From contig CAKRJM010000053.1 of NCBI GenBank assembly GCA_934351765.1, forward strand, positions 1 through 11,767: DNA of 11,767 nucleotides. Direction: 5' to 3'. A model generated the notes under the pieces. The model was not told the DNA's origin. It searched no databases and worked only from the letters and a program-made list of their open reading frames with translations. Numbering within the stretch: position 1 is the first letter of the stretch; each line of letters opens with the position of its first letter. Origin of the DNA: an uncultured Lachnospiraceae bacterium (GTDB lineage: Bacteria; Bacillota; Clostridia; Lachnospirales; Lachnospiraceae). Position numbers and translations under genes: made by a program. Shown here in pieces: positions 1 through 6,913 of the stretch.

Positions 1-1625
1 CCGCAGACAGGACAGGGCTTTCCCGGCTTCAGTTCTTCTCTCGCCAGGATTCCCGCCTGAGCATCATAAAACCGGAGGCTCATGTCCGTCTCTTCCGCCT
101 GGAGTTCCGACCAGCTCCGGCTCATAGCCTGATACTGTTCCTGTGCGCTCCGGAAGGCCGCCTCCGCCCCGGACAGATCACCTTCTGCCTGTTCCCACTC
201 CCGTAACAGCCGTTCCAGCTCCTCCAGCCGTTTTTTCTGCTCCGCCAGACTGCGGAACCGTTCCCCCGCTCCGGAAAGCTGCTCCAGCTCTGCATTCACT
301 TCCTCCAGCCGTTTTGCCAGATTTTCCTTTTCTGTCTGTTTGTTCTTTCTCTGTCCGTTTATCTCCTCCAGCTTCTCTTTGCACGCCAGGATTTCCCTTC
401 TTGCCGCTTCCTGTGCTTCAAACGCCTTACATGCTGCTTCCACAGCCCGGCATACATTCTCTTCTTTCTGAATTGCTTTTTTATAACAGGCCTCCGCTTC
501 CGCTTCCTGCTCCTTCGCCTGAGCCGCCTGCGCTTCCAGCGCCGGCAGTTCCTCATTTCCCTGTACCAGTTTCTCCTGGATCCGGGTTTTCTGGTTTTCC
601 GCTTTCTGCCAGATCGTCCATTCTTTTTCAATGATGAACGCCCGCTCCAGCGCTTCTCCCAGCCTTTTCTGCCCGTCCATTGCTGTCTTTTTCTGCTCCA
701 GCTCTTCCAGCCTGTGCTCTGCCTGCTCAAGCTGCTCAAAGGCTTTGGAAAGTGCTTCTGCCTCCTGGCAGGCTTTTATGGCCTGATCCCTCCGCTCTCC
801 TGCCCTTGCCGCAGCATGCTCCGCTTTTTTATATTCTGTTTCCAGCCAGAGAAGCAGTTCTTCCAGCTCCTCCAGAAAGCCCTTCAGGTCCGCCGAAGTC
901 AGCCGTTCCGCCGCCAGAAGCCTCTGTTTCCGCTCGTTCAGCTCCCCGGCACGCTCATACTGCTCCGGAATCTCGGCATGTCCGGCCTCTGTCCGGCACT
1001 CCGTCCGCAGCGTTTCCATTTCCCGCTCCTGCTTCTTTTTCCGCTGCTGCAGTTCCTCTGTGATCCGCTGATACAGCTCTGTATGGAACAGACGGCGGAA
1101 GATGGCCTTCTTGCTCTCCGCTCCTGCCCACAGAAGCTCCATGAACTCTCCCTGGGCGATCATAGCCACCTGCATAAACTGGCTTTTCGTGATTCCCACC
1201 AGCTCCTCCAGCTTTTTGTCTGTCTCCTTTTGGGGATATTCCGTTCCGTCCGGCATATGGAGGCTTACCTGCTCATGCTCCTCCTTCGTCCCGCTTCCGC
1301 GCTTTAAAGGCCGGACATGACGCGGGATCCGCCGCACAGTATAGACCGGCGCCTCCTCCCCCTGCCCGTCCGAAAAGACCAGCTCCACATAAGGCTCTGT
1401 TTCATAGCCTGTGAATTGGCTCTGAAGCTCCACGCCCTTCTTTTTGTTCCGCTCTGAACCGGCTTCTCCGTAAAGAGCAAAGACGATCGCATCAAAAACC
1501 GTCGTTTTTCCCGCTCCGGTATCTCCGGTGATCAGAAACAGCTTCTGGCTTGGCTTTCGAAAATCGATCACCGTTTTTTCCCCGTAGGAGCCAAAGGCCT
1601 CCATGGTCAGCTTTAATGGTCTCAT
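1..1625 (-). CDS. sbcC: Exonuclease subunit SbcC, N-terminal part (cut by left window edge)
   Basis: This is the Rad50-like ATPase subunit of the SbcCD nuclease, which opens DNA hairpins and trims double-strand ends in the cytoplasm. The visible 541 residues read MRPLKLTMEAFGSYGEKTVI at the start. They contain a Walker A motif, GDTGAGKTT, at about 34-42 and a Q-loop region, QFMQVAMIAQGEF, at about 149-161. A long Glu/Gln/Lys/Arg-rich coiled coil runs from about 185 to 525. The last visible residues are CPVC (538-541), the zinc hook at which Rad50/SbcC arms dimerise, so roughly the second half (returning coil, signature motif, Walker B) lies outside the window. The ATG at 1625-1623 overlaps the sbcD stop as ATGA, and a GGGGGAGG ribosome site lies 6 nt upstream. 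The frame is open to the edge with no stop. The family call is secure; the gene's integrity beyond the edge is unknown. Confidence 0.95.
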   Translation of the reverse strand, partial: MRPLKLTMEAFGSYGEKTVIDFRKPSQKLFLITGDTGAGKTTVFDAIVFALYGEAGSERNKKKGVELQSQFTGYETEPYVELVFSDGQGEEAPVYTVRRIPRHVRPLKRGSGTKEEHEQVSLHMPDGTEYPQKETDKKLEELVGITKSQFMQVAMIAQGEFMELLWAGAESKKAIFRRLFHTELYQRITEELQQRKKKQEREMETLRTECRTEAGHAEIPEQYERAGELNERKQRLLAAERLTSADLKGFLEELEELLLWLETEYKKAEHAAARAGERRDQAIKACQEAEALSKAFEQLEQAEHRLEELEQKKTAMDGQKRLGEALERAFIIEKEWTIWQKAENQKTRIQEKLVQGNEELPALEAQAAQAKEQEAEAEACYKKAIQKEENVCRAVEAACKAFEAQEAARREILACKEKLEEINGQRKNKQTEKENLAKRLEEVNAELEQLSGAGERFRSLAEQKKRLEELERLLREWEQAEGDLSGAEAAFRSAQEQYQAMSRSWSELQAEETDMSLRFYDAQAGILAREELKPGKPCPVC

Positions 1626-2770
1626 ACCGCACCTCCCCCTGCCGCATTGATCACATCACGCAGGATCTCCTGCTCCTCCGGATCGGCCTCCTTTAAAAAA
1701 GCGCAGCACAGTGCAAACGGATCCAGCTCCTTCACCGGTGCCGGAAGTGCCTGATAATCCGCCCGGCGCACCGTCTCCCGACGGATCTCCAGAAGTCTCG
1801 GAAAGGCTGCCCGGAGCCTGTCCTGCATATCCAGCACATTAAGATCCTCCTTATCTGTCAGCAGGATGCTCACATAATCGCCGCACGCCTGGGAAAGAAC
1901 CTCCTCCAAGGCACCCCGGATAATACGGACCTGCCTTAACGGATGTAGCGGAAGCACTCTGGTTTTCACCATTCCCTTTTCTCCCAGCTCCACCACCACG
2001 ATCCCTTTTTTCTGGCCAGCCTCACTCACCGAAACAGGAAGCGGCGTTCCGCAGTAACAAAACCGCTCCTCCCCGGCCTTCATAGGCTTATGGATATGGC
2101 CCAGTGCCGCATAGTCAAAGGGCTCCAGTACCGATGACGAAACCCGGTCAATGTTTCCGATGGTGCGGATCTCCGAATCCATACGTTCCACCGCATCGGC
2201 GTCCGTTCCGTCCGGCAGATAAAACTGATGGCTCACCAGCACATTCCGTTCCTCTGTGCGGATCTCCTCCCGCGCAAGCAGCCGCCTCACTGCTTCCTCA
2301 TAGGACAGAGGCTCCTCCGGCGCTGCGCCCAGAGTCTCCCGTACCATAGACGGACGGACAAAGGGCAGAAGATACACATGGACCGGCCCATGCTCATCAA
2401 ACAGCGTCACCTGCTGGATCCGATCCTCCGGCCTTTTCGGCGGCATTCCGACCATATAAAGATTCTGGCGGGCAAGGATCCCCCGGAAACAGTTGATCCG
2501 CGGGCCGCTGTCATGATTCCCGCTGATCATCATCAGCACCGCCCCCGGCGCAGCTGCAGTCAGGCATTCCACAAACCGGTCAAACACCTCGACCGCCTCC
2601 GCCGACGGCACAGCCCGGTCATAAAGATCTCCCGCAATAACGATGGCGTCCGGCTGTTCCTCCGCCGCATAGTCCGCGATCTCCTTAAAAACCGCTTCCT
2701 GATCCTCCTTCAGATCCCGATTGTAAAGCCGCAGTCCGATATGCAGATCGGACAGATGGAATATTTTCAT
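1622..2770 (-). CDS. sbcD: Exonuclease subunit SbcD (Mre11-like metallophosphoesterase)
   Basis: This is the nuclease subunit of SbcCD, a Mn-dependent endo/exonuclease acting on hairpins and DNA ends. At 382 aa it has the usual family length. The calcineurin-like phosphoesterase metal ligands are all visible: DLHIG (D8, H10), GDLYDR (D48), GNHD (N85, H86), SHQF (H181) and GHIH (H225, H227). The remaining C-terminal region, about 255-382, is the part expected to contact SbcC. The ATG at 2770-2768 is preceded by a GAGG site. The stop overlaps the sbcC start by 4 nt, the classic sbcD-sbcC arrangement, which implies translational coupling. A sigma-A-like promoter lies about 50 nt upstream, in the region divergent from pckA. 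Nothing is missing from the catalytic set. Confidence 0.96.
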   Translation of the reverse strand: MKIFHLSDLHIGLRLYNRDLKEDQEAVFKEIADYAAEEQPDAIVIAGDLYDRAVPSAEAVEVFDRFVECLTAAAPGAVLMMISGNHDSGPRINCFRGILARQNLYMVGMPPKRPEDRIQQVTLFDEHGPVHVYLLPFVRPSMVRETLGAAPEEPLSYEEAVRRLLAREEIRTEERNVLVSHQFYLPDGTDADAVERMDSEIRTIGNIDRVSSSVLEPFDYAALGHIHKPMKAGEERFCYCGTPLPVSVSEAGQKKGIVVVELGEKGMVKTRVLPLHPLRQVRIIRGALEEVLSQACGDYVSILLTDKEDLNVLDMQDRLRAAFPRLLEIRRETVRRADYQALPAPVKELDPFALCCAFLKEADPEEQEILRDVINAAGGGAV

Positions 2771-2817
2771 AAGCGTTTCCTCACTCTGCTTCTATGTCCT
2801 GCTTTTTCTTATTAAAG

Positions 2818-2846
2818 ATAGTATCGCACCCCCTTCAAAAAAGCAA
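2818..2846 (-). promoter_or_regulatory. Candidate sigma-A promoter for sbcDC
   Basis: On the minus strand, TTGCTT (2846-2841) is followed by a 17-nt spacer and TACTAT (2823-2818). This would start transcription about 40 nt ahead of the sbcD ATG. The -35 matches consensus at 3 of 6 positions and the -10 at 4 of 6. Support therefore rests mainly on spacing and placement. Confidence 0.4.
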
Positions 2847-2868
2847 GGTTTCTCCTTCTTACCCATCT

Positions 2869-2903
2869 ATTGTCTTTTCTTTGACAATTTTTCAAAAATG
2901 TCA
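2869..2903. promoter_or_regulatory. Overlapping inverted repeats upstream of the pckA promoter (candidate operator)
   Basis: Three TGTC/GACA half-sites alternate in orientation. ATTGTC (2869-2874) pairs with GACAAT (2883-2888) across 8 nt. TGACA (2882-2886) then pairs with TGTCA (2899-2903), and that second dyad matches at 9 of 11 positions when the A/T-rich core is included. The cluster ends 12 nt before the pckA -35 element, where an activator or repressor could bind. It could also act on the divergent sbcD promoter. I do not recognise it as a cre or Rex consensus. The symmetry is seen; the regulatory role is inferred. Confidence 0.4.
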
Positions 2904-2914
2904 TGGTTTTTTTA

Positions 2915-2942
2915 TTGATTTTATCAGCTAAATATGTATAAT
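2915..2942 (+). promoter_or_regulatory. Sigma-A promoter of pckA
   Basis: TTGATT (2915-2920), a 16-nt spacer and a perfect TATAAT (2937-2942) predict a transcription start near 2950, giving a leader of about 87 nt. A small dyad, TGAT-ttt-ATCA (2916-2926), overlaps the -35 box. The AGAGG ribosome site at 3022-3026 lies 10 nt before the pckA start. No clear leader terminator or riboswitch is visible. Confidence 0.75.
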
Positions 2943-3036
2943 TAGAGTGGAGGACAAGGGATCTTCCTCATAAGACAAGGTAACTCCTGCTCCGGCAGAC
3001 AGTTAGATCACATCAAAAGAAAGAGGTAAATGTAAG

Positions 3037-4641
3037 ATGGCAAAAATTGATTTAACCAAGTATGGCATCACCGGTACAACGGAAATCGTGTACAACCCTT
3101 CTTACGATCTGTTATTCGAAGAAGAAACAAAGCCCAGCCTGGAAGGCTATGAAAAGGGCAGAGTCAGCGAGCTCGGCGCTGTCGATGTAATGACAGGTAT
3201 CTACACCGGCCGTTCTCCTAAGGATAAGTTCATCGTTATGGATGAGAACTCCAAGGATACCGTTTGGTGGACCTCCGATGAATACAAGAACGACAACCAC
3301 CCCGCTTCCGAGGAAGCATGGAAGGCTGTTAAGGAACTGGCTCAGAAGGAGCTTTCCAACAAGAGACTGTTCGTTGTTGACGCATTCTGCGGTGCAAACA
3401 AGGATACCCGTATGGCAATCCGTTTCATCGTAGAAGTAGCTTGGCAGGCACATTTCGTAACCAACATGTTCATCAAGCCCACTGCGGAAGAGCTTGAGAA
3501 CTTCGAGCCTGATTTCGTTGTATACAATGCTTCCAAGGCTAAGGTTGAGAACTACAAGGAGCTTGGTCTTAACTCCGAGACCGCTGTTATGTTCAACATC
3601 ACAAGCCGTGAGCAGGTTATCGTAAACACATGGTACGGCGGCGAGATGAAGAAGGGTATGTTCTCCATGATGAACTACTACCTGCCTTTAAAGGGAATCG
3701 CTTCCATGCACTGCTCCGCAAACACCGATAAGAACGGTGAGAATACCGCTATCTTCTTCGGTCTTTCCGGCACAGGCAAGACCACCCTCTCCACAGATCC
3801 CAAGCGTCTGCTGATCGGTGATGATGAGCACGGCTGGGACGACAACGGTGTATTCAACTTCGAGGGCGGCTGCTATGCAAAGGTTATCAACCTGGACAAG
3901 GAATCTGAGCCCGATATCTATAACGCGATCAGACGTGACGCTCTGCTTGAGAACGTTACTCTGGATGACAACGGCAAGATCGATTTCGCTGATAAGAGCG
4001 TAACCGAGAATACCCGTGTTTCCTACCCGATCGATCATATTGAGAACATTGTCCGCCCGATCTCTTCCGCACCGGCAGCTAAGAATGTAATCTTCCTGTC
4101 CGCAGATGCGTTCGGCGTACTTCCTCCCGTATCTGTATTAACTCCTGAGCAGACTCAGTACTACTTCCTGTCCGGCTTCACAGCAAAGCTTGCAGGTACA
4201 GAGCGTGGAATCACAGAGCCTACTCCTACCTTCTCCGCCTGCTTCGGCCAGGCATTCCTGGAGCTGCATCCTACAAAGTATGCAGAGGAGCTCGTTAAGA
4301 AGATGGAAAAGAGCGGTGCTAAGGCTTACCTCGTAAACACCGGCTGGAACGGAACCGGCAAGAGAATTTCCATCAAGGATACCCGTGGTATCATCGATGC
4401 GATCTTAAACGGTGACATCAAGAACGCTCCTACCAAGAAAATCCCTTACTTCGATTTCGAAGTACCCACAGAGCTGCCCGGCGTTGATCCCGCAATCCTG
4501 GATCCTCGCGATACCTATGCTGATGCTTCCGAATGGGATGCTAAGGCTAAGGATCTGGCTGGCAGATTCGTTAAGAACTTCGCGAAGTACGAGGGCAATG
4601 ACGCTGGCAAGGCACTCGTAGCAGCAGGCCCCAAGGCTTAA
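3037..4641 (+). CDS. pckA: Phosphoenolpyruvate carboxykinase (ATP)
   Basis: This cytoplasmic enzyme interconverts oxaloacetate plus ATP with PEP, CO2 and ADP. In fermentative Clostridia it may run toward oxaloacetate. At 534 aa it is close to E. coli PckA. Diagnostic motifs are present: TGRSPKDKF (R59, substrate binding), EMKKG (K206) and SMHCSAN (H225) for Mn ligation, the P-loop GLSGTGKTT (242-250, K248), the metal-binding GDDEHGWDD (D262/D263), and [10 protein letters not shown] near the C-terminus. The P-loop lacks the GTP-type signature, so this is the ATP-dependent class. It is monocistronic, with its own promoter and a strong terminator 32 nt after the stop. Codon choice is more biased than in its neighbours: lysine is almost always AAG, with many GTT/GTA and AAC codons. 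This fits high expression. An ATG-TAA start-stop pair (3030-3035) sits between the ribosome site and the true start. Confidence 0.98.
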   Translation: MAKIDLTKYGITGTTEIVYNPSYDLLFEEETKPSLEGYEKGRVSELGAVDVMTGIYTGRSPKDKFIVMDENSKDTVWWTSDEYKNDNHPASEEAWKAVKELAQKELSNKRLFVVDAFCGANKDTRMAIRFIVEVAWQAHFVTNMFIKPTAEELENFEPDFVVYNASKAKVENYKELGLNSETAVMFNITSREQVIVNTWYGGEMKKGMFSMMNYYLPLKGIASMHCSANTDKNGENTAIFFGLSGTGKTTLSTDPKRLLIGDDEHGWDDNGVFNFEGGCYAKVINLDKESEPDIYNAIRRDALLENVTLDDNGKIDFADKSVTENTRVSYPIDHIENIVRPISSAPAAKNVIFLSADAFGVLPPVSVLTPEQTQYYFLSGFTAKLAGTERGITEPTPTFSACFGQAFLELHPTKYAEELVKKMEKSGAKAYLVNTGWNGTGKRISIKDTRGIIDAILNGDIKNAPTKKIPYFDFEVPTELPGVDPAILDPRDTYADASEWDAKAKDLAGRFVKNFAKYEGNDAGKALVAAGPKA

Positions 4642-4672
4642 TTTCATAACGGAATTTTACAGGAAACAGAAG

Positions 4673-4708
4673 CCCCCTGTCAGGCATAAGCCTGCAGGGG
4701 GTGTTTTT
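4673..4708 (+). terminator. Rho-independent terminator of pckA
   Basis: CCCCCTG (4673-4679) pairs with CAGGGGG (4695-4701). Inside it, CAGGC (4681-4685) pairs with GCCTG (4690-4694) around an ATAA loop. The result is a 12-bp stem with a single bulged T, followed by TGTTTTT. Confidence 0.92.
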
Positions 4709-4726
4709 GTTCACTGACACTGCACA

Positions 4727-4772
4727 AAACCCGGATCGGGCTTCTGTCTGCACGAAAGCCAAATCCGGGTTT
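4727..4772. terminator. Second hairpin between convergent genes, likely bidirectional terminator
   Basis: AAACCCGGAT (4727-4736) pairs perfectly with ATCCGGGTTT (4763-4772). An inner GGCTT/AAGCC pair (4739-4743 with 4756-4760) shortens the loop. It lies 50 nt past the stop of the convergent SH3b gene and leads into TTTTG on the minus strand. On the plus strand it is followed by a T-rich stretch. It probably insulates pckA from the minus-strand unit. Confidence 0.65.
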
Positions 4773-4821
4773 ATGATTCTATCGTTTCTTTTTGCTTTTA
4801 GCTCCTGCTTTTTCTGCTGTC

Positions 4822-5583
4822 CTACTGCTGCACCTCCAGCAGACTTGTAACCGCATATACCTCAGTTCCGTTAAAATTTAACTTTGACCAGCCGTTGCTT
4901 CCGATTCCGGTTCTGGGAACAACGGTCCCTGCTGACAACGTTGCAACCACATTGTCATCATTGGCAGAATCCGGGGTACTCCGCAGATAGCACTCCTCCT
5001 TGGCCGTTACGTTATCGCTGACGTCCTGGTAAGTCGGCTCCGATGCACTGGAACCGTCGGTGGAAAGATAGCTGGTAACTGCATAAAGCACCTGTCCGTT
5101 GTATTCCACTCTGGACCAGCCGTTATGACCGATTCCGGTCCGCTTTATCCAGTCTCCGTTATAAATGGTTGTCACCACATCTTCCGCTTTTTCTGTACTG
5201 GGCACACGGCGCAGGTTTGTCTCGATCTTGGCAGTCACCTGCTCATCCACAATGGTGAAATACACGCCATATTCATTGATAGTCTCACCCAGGGCAGCAT
5301 TCTCGTTATTGCCTGCCGTTGTGGTACTGGGCTGACCGGTGGTTTCCGGTGCCGTCGTCTCGGTGCTCTCGGACGGTGCTTCTGTAGACGGCTCCGTAGT
5401 CTCCTCCAAAGAATCTGTCTCTTCCGAAGCTGCCACGGTTGACGGCTTACTGCTTCCTGTCTTTCCTCCTACCGCATAGCTGATCCCGTAGGAAATCCCT
5501 CCCACCAGAACCACGATCAGGATAAATATCAGAATGCCTGCAACTTCACCATTGTCAGACAGCCACTGTCTTATTCCTCTCAT
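4822..5583 (-). CDS. Membrane-anchored protein with two extracytoplasmic SH3b-like domains
   Basis: This 253-aa protein has no named family I can assign. A hydrophobic segment at about 14-38 (GILIFILIVVLVGGISYGIS) acts as a signal anchor. Residues 43-95 form a Ser/Thr/Glu/Pro-rich linker, typical of a wall-spanning stalk. Two bacterial SH3-like repeats follow, at about 113-174 and 190-250. Their matching cores are RTGIGHNGWSRVEYNG and RTGIGSNGWSKLNFNG, each leading to YAVTS, with LR(R/S)(V/T)P near the start of each. SH3b domains usually bind peptidoglycan or wall polymers, so a cell-envelope role is inferred; no catalytic domain is present. The ATG at 5583 lies 5 nt after the PHP gene stop, and its GGAGGAG ribosome site is inside the last codons of that gene. 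The two are therefore co-transcribed and probably translationally coupled. Confidence 0.85.
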   Translation of the reverse strand: MRGIRQWLSDNGEVAGILIFILIVVLVGGISYGISYAVGGKTGSSKPSTVAASEETDSLEETTEPSTEAPSESTETTAPETTGQPSTTTAGNNENAALGETINEYGVYFTIVDEQVTAKIETNLRRVPSTEKAEDVVTTIYNGDWIKRTGIGHNGWSRVEYNGQVLYAVTSYLSTDGSSASEPTYQDVSDNVTAKEECYLRSTPDSANDDNVVATLSAGTVVPRTGIGSNGWSKLNFNGTEVYAVTSLLEVQQ

Positions 5584-5588
5584 CTTGC

Positions 5589-6410
5589 TTATTCTCCTCC
5601 ATTACTTACTGCGTGTCTGTGCCTCCACCGCACCGGACGCAGCCCGATTTCCTCAAGCCGGAGCTTTCTGGCATGCTGCTTCACCACTGCCAGTCCCCGG
5701 TTGTAAACCTTCCAGCACATGCCGAGTACTGCTTTTGTGAACGGCCGCTGGAGCTTCGGCTCCCGTTCTGTACCGCCGCAGGTGATCTCCGCTCTTTCCT
5801 TTACCAGCCGGATCAGCTCATCACAGCAGCTGATTTTTTCCGGAAGCTCCGTATAAGCTGTCCCGATATAATCTTCCTTATGGGAATCGGAACCGCCGAA
5901 CATGGGCTTTCCGTGCATCCCGGCCAGTGCCCGCGCCTTTTCATTGGAAAAGGGCGTCTCGCAGGTATTGAATGCCTCTACAAAATCAAATTCATGGATC
6001 AGTGAGGGATCCTTTTCCAGCCTTTTCGAACACATGGCACTTAAAAACTTTGCCCCATACGGATGCGCCGGCCCCAGAATCCCGCCGTACTTATGCACCA
6101 CGCGGGCCAGAAGCTGCACCGGCATTCCCCGAAGCTCCAGAAGCTTTAATTCCACATGATCCGGCATGATCACCAGGATATGCCCCGCATCCAGTGTATC
6201 ATATTCTATTCCCCGGAGCACAGTAAAATCCTCCGGAACCAGTCCTTCCTGTTTTTGCTTCAGCCACGCCCGATAACCTTTATAACTGTTATGATCCGTG
6301 ACCATCATCCCCTGAAACCCCTTCCCCTTTAAAAGTCTCGCATACGACAGGACATCCACCTTTGCATCGATGGAACCCTCCTTTGTATGACAGTGGAAGT
6401 CATATTTCAA
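5589..6410 (-). CDS. PHP-domain metal-dependent phosphoesterase
   Basis: This 273-aa cytoplasmic protein belongs to the polymerase-and-histidinol-phosphatase superfamily. The metal-binding motifs appear in order: DFHCHT (H6, H8), TDHN (D39, H40), GIEYD (E69), AGHIL (H77), GPAHPYG (H116) and GGSDSH (D175, H177). The set is complete, so an active phosphoesterase or phosphatase is expected, but the substrate cannot be read from sequence. The region after about residue 190 is basic and not recognised. The start is TTG at 6410-6408, chosen because an AAGGAGG ribosome site lies exactly 7 nt upstream and the PHP motif begins at residue 4; no upstream ATG in frame is needed. The 3' end (Gly-Gly-Glu-stop) doubles as the ribosome site of the SH3b gene. 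Residue-level similarity to the PHP/TrpH group suggests nucleic-acid or nucleotide phosphates as substrates, but this is only inference. Confidence 0.9.
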   Translation of the reverse strand: MKYDFHCHTKEGSIDAKVDVLSYARLLKGKGFQGMMVTDHNSYKGYRAWLKQKQEGLVPEDFTVLRGIEYDTLDAGHILVIMPDHVELKLLELRGMPVQLLARVVHKYGGILGPAHPYGAKFLSAMCSKRLEKDPSLIHEFDFVEAFNTCETPFSNEKARALAGMHGKPMFGGSDSHKEDYIGTAYTELPEKISCCDELIRLVKERAEITCGGTEREPKLQRPFTKAVLGMCWKVYNRGLAVVKQHARKLRLEEIGLRPVRWRHRHAVSNGGE

Positions 6411-6481
6411 CTAAAAGCCTCCTTATTTGTTATGCTCCGCCGCAGGTTTCCCGAGCGAAGCCTGTCATTCAGTCCAGATAT

Positions 6482-6510
6482 ACTGTATCATTTTTTCCAC
6501 GCCGGGTAAA
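6482..6510 (-). promoter_or_regulatory. Candidate promoter for the PHP-SH3b unit
   Basis: On the minus strand, TTTACC (6510-6505), a 17-nt spacer and TACAGT (6487-6482) each match consensus at 4 of 6 positions. They lie about 70 nt upstream of the TTG start. This is the best candidate in 6411-6543, where I see no gene. Some placement support comes from the terminator of the preceding operon at 6843-6893. Confidence 0.35.
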
Positions 6511-6543
6511 GCCCTTTCGGATTTTTTAAGATTTGTTCTTTCT

Positions 6544-6618
6544 GCCGGGGCCACTGTCCACACTTTCCAACCGGCACATATAAAAGTTGCCTCTGAAAAG
6601 TGTGGGCAGTGGCCCGGC
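6544..6618. repeat. Inverted partial copy of the 103-bp repeat, forming a hairpin with copy 1
   Basis: Bases 6544-6566 are the reverse complement of the core of the 103-bp repeat (AAAGTGTGGGCAGTGGCCC...), with one mismatch and one bulge. They face that core in copy 1 (6597-6618) across a 30-nt loop. The result is a long GC-rich stem at one end of the tandem array. It has no T-tract on either strand, so it is not an ordinary terminator. Confidence 0.75.
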
Positions 6619-6834
6619 TCGGATGCGACCCCATCTATGGAAAAGCGGTTCTCATGAAATTCAGGCCAGACAACCGACACATACATAAGCTGCCTCTGAA
6701 AAGTGTGGGCAGTGGCCCCGGCTCGGATGCGCCCCATCTATGGAAGCGCGGTTCTCATGAAATTCAGGCCAGACAACCGGCTCATACATAAGCTGCCTCT
6801 GAAAAGTGTGGGCAGTGGCCCCGGCTCGGATGCG
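6569..6834. repeat. Tandem repeat, 103-bp period, 2.6 copies
   Basis: Copy 1 is 6569-6671, copy 2 is 6672-6774 and truncated copy 3 is 6775-6834. Each begins AACCG and carries GCCTCTGAAAAGTGTGGGCA, then GGCTCGGATGCG. Full copies also contain GGTTCTCATGAAATTCAGGC. Copies 1 and 2 differ at about eight positions, including two compensating single-base indels; copies 2 and 3 differ at about two over 60 nt. The period is not a multiple of three, so the open frames crossing it are not genes. There are no unique spacers, so it is not a CRISPR array. It lies between the potD terminator and the promoter of the PHP gene. Its function is unknown. Confidence 0.93.
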
Positions 6835-6842
6835 AATATGCT

Positions 6843-6893
6843 CCAAAATAGTAACTGCCGCTTCCGAGTTGTTTCCCGGGGCGGCGGCAGTTA
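6843..6893 (-). terminator. Terminator of the potABCD operon
   Basis: TAACTGCCGC (6852-6861) pairs perfectly with GCGGCAGTTA (6884-6893) around a 22-nt loop. Read on the minus strand, the stem is followed by CTATTTTGG and begins 20 nt after the potD stop. The other side is flanked by TATTTTTCTTT on the plus strand, so it could stop transcription in both directions. Confidence 0.8.
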
Positions 6894-6913
6894 TATTTTT
6901 CTTTATCTGATTT

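Noticed and set aside
143..1495. Several open frames on both strands, some proline- or arginine-rich
   Set aside because: They lie antisense to or out of frame with sbcC, whose continuous frame, Walker A, Q-loop and zinc hook are unmistakable; their low-complexity composition is a by-product of the coiled-coil codons.
2881..2886. Perfect TTGACA as a -35 box for pckA
   Set aside because: No -10-like hexamer lies 16-18 nt downstream (the bases there are TGGTTT). The TATAAT at 2937 pairs better with TTGATT at 2915, and this TTGACA is part of the dyad cluster.
6569..6834. CRISPR array
   Set aside because: The units are contiguous near-identical copies with no variable spacers and no cas genes nearby. 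The same holds for 11511-11767.
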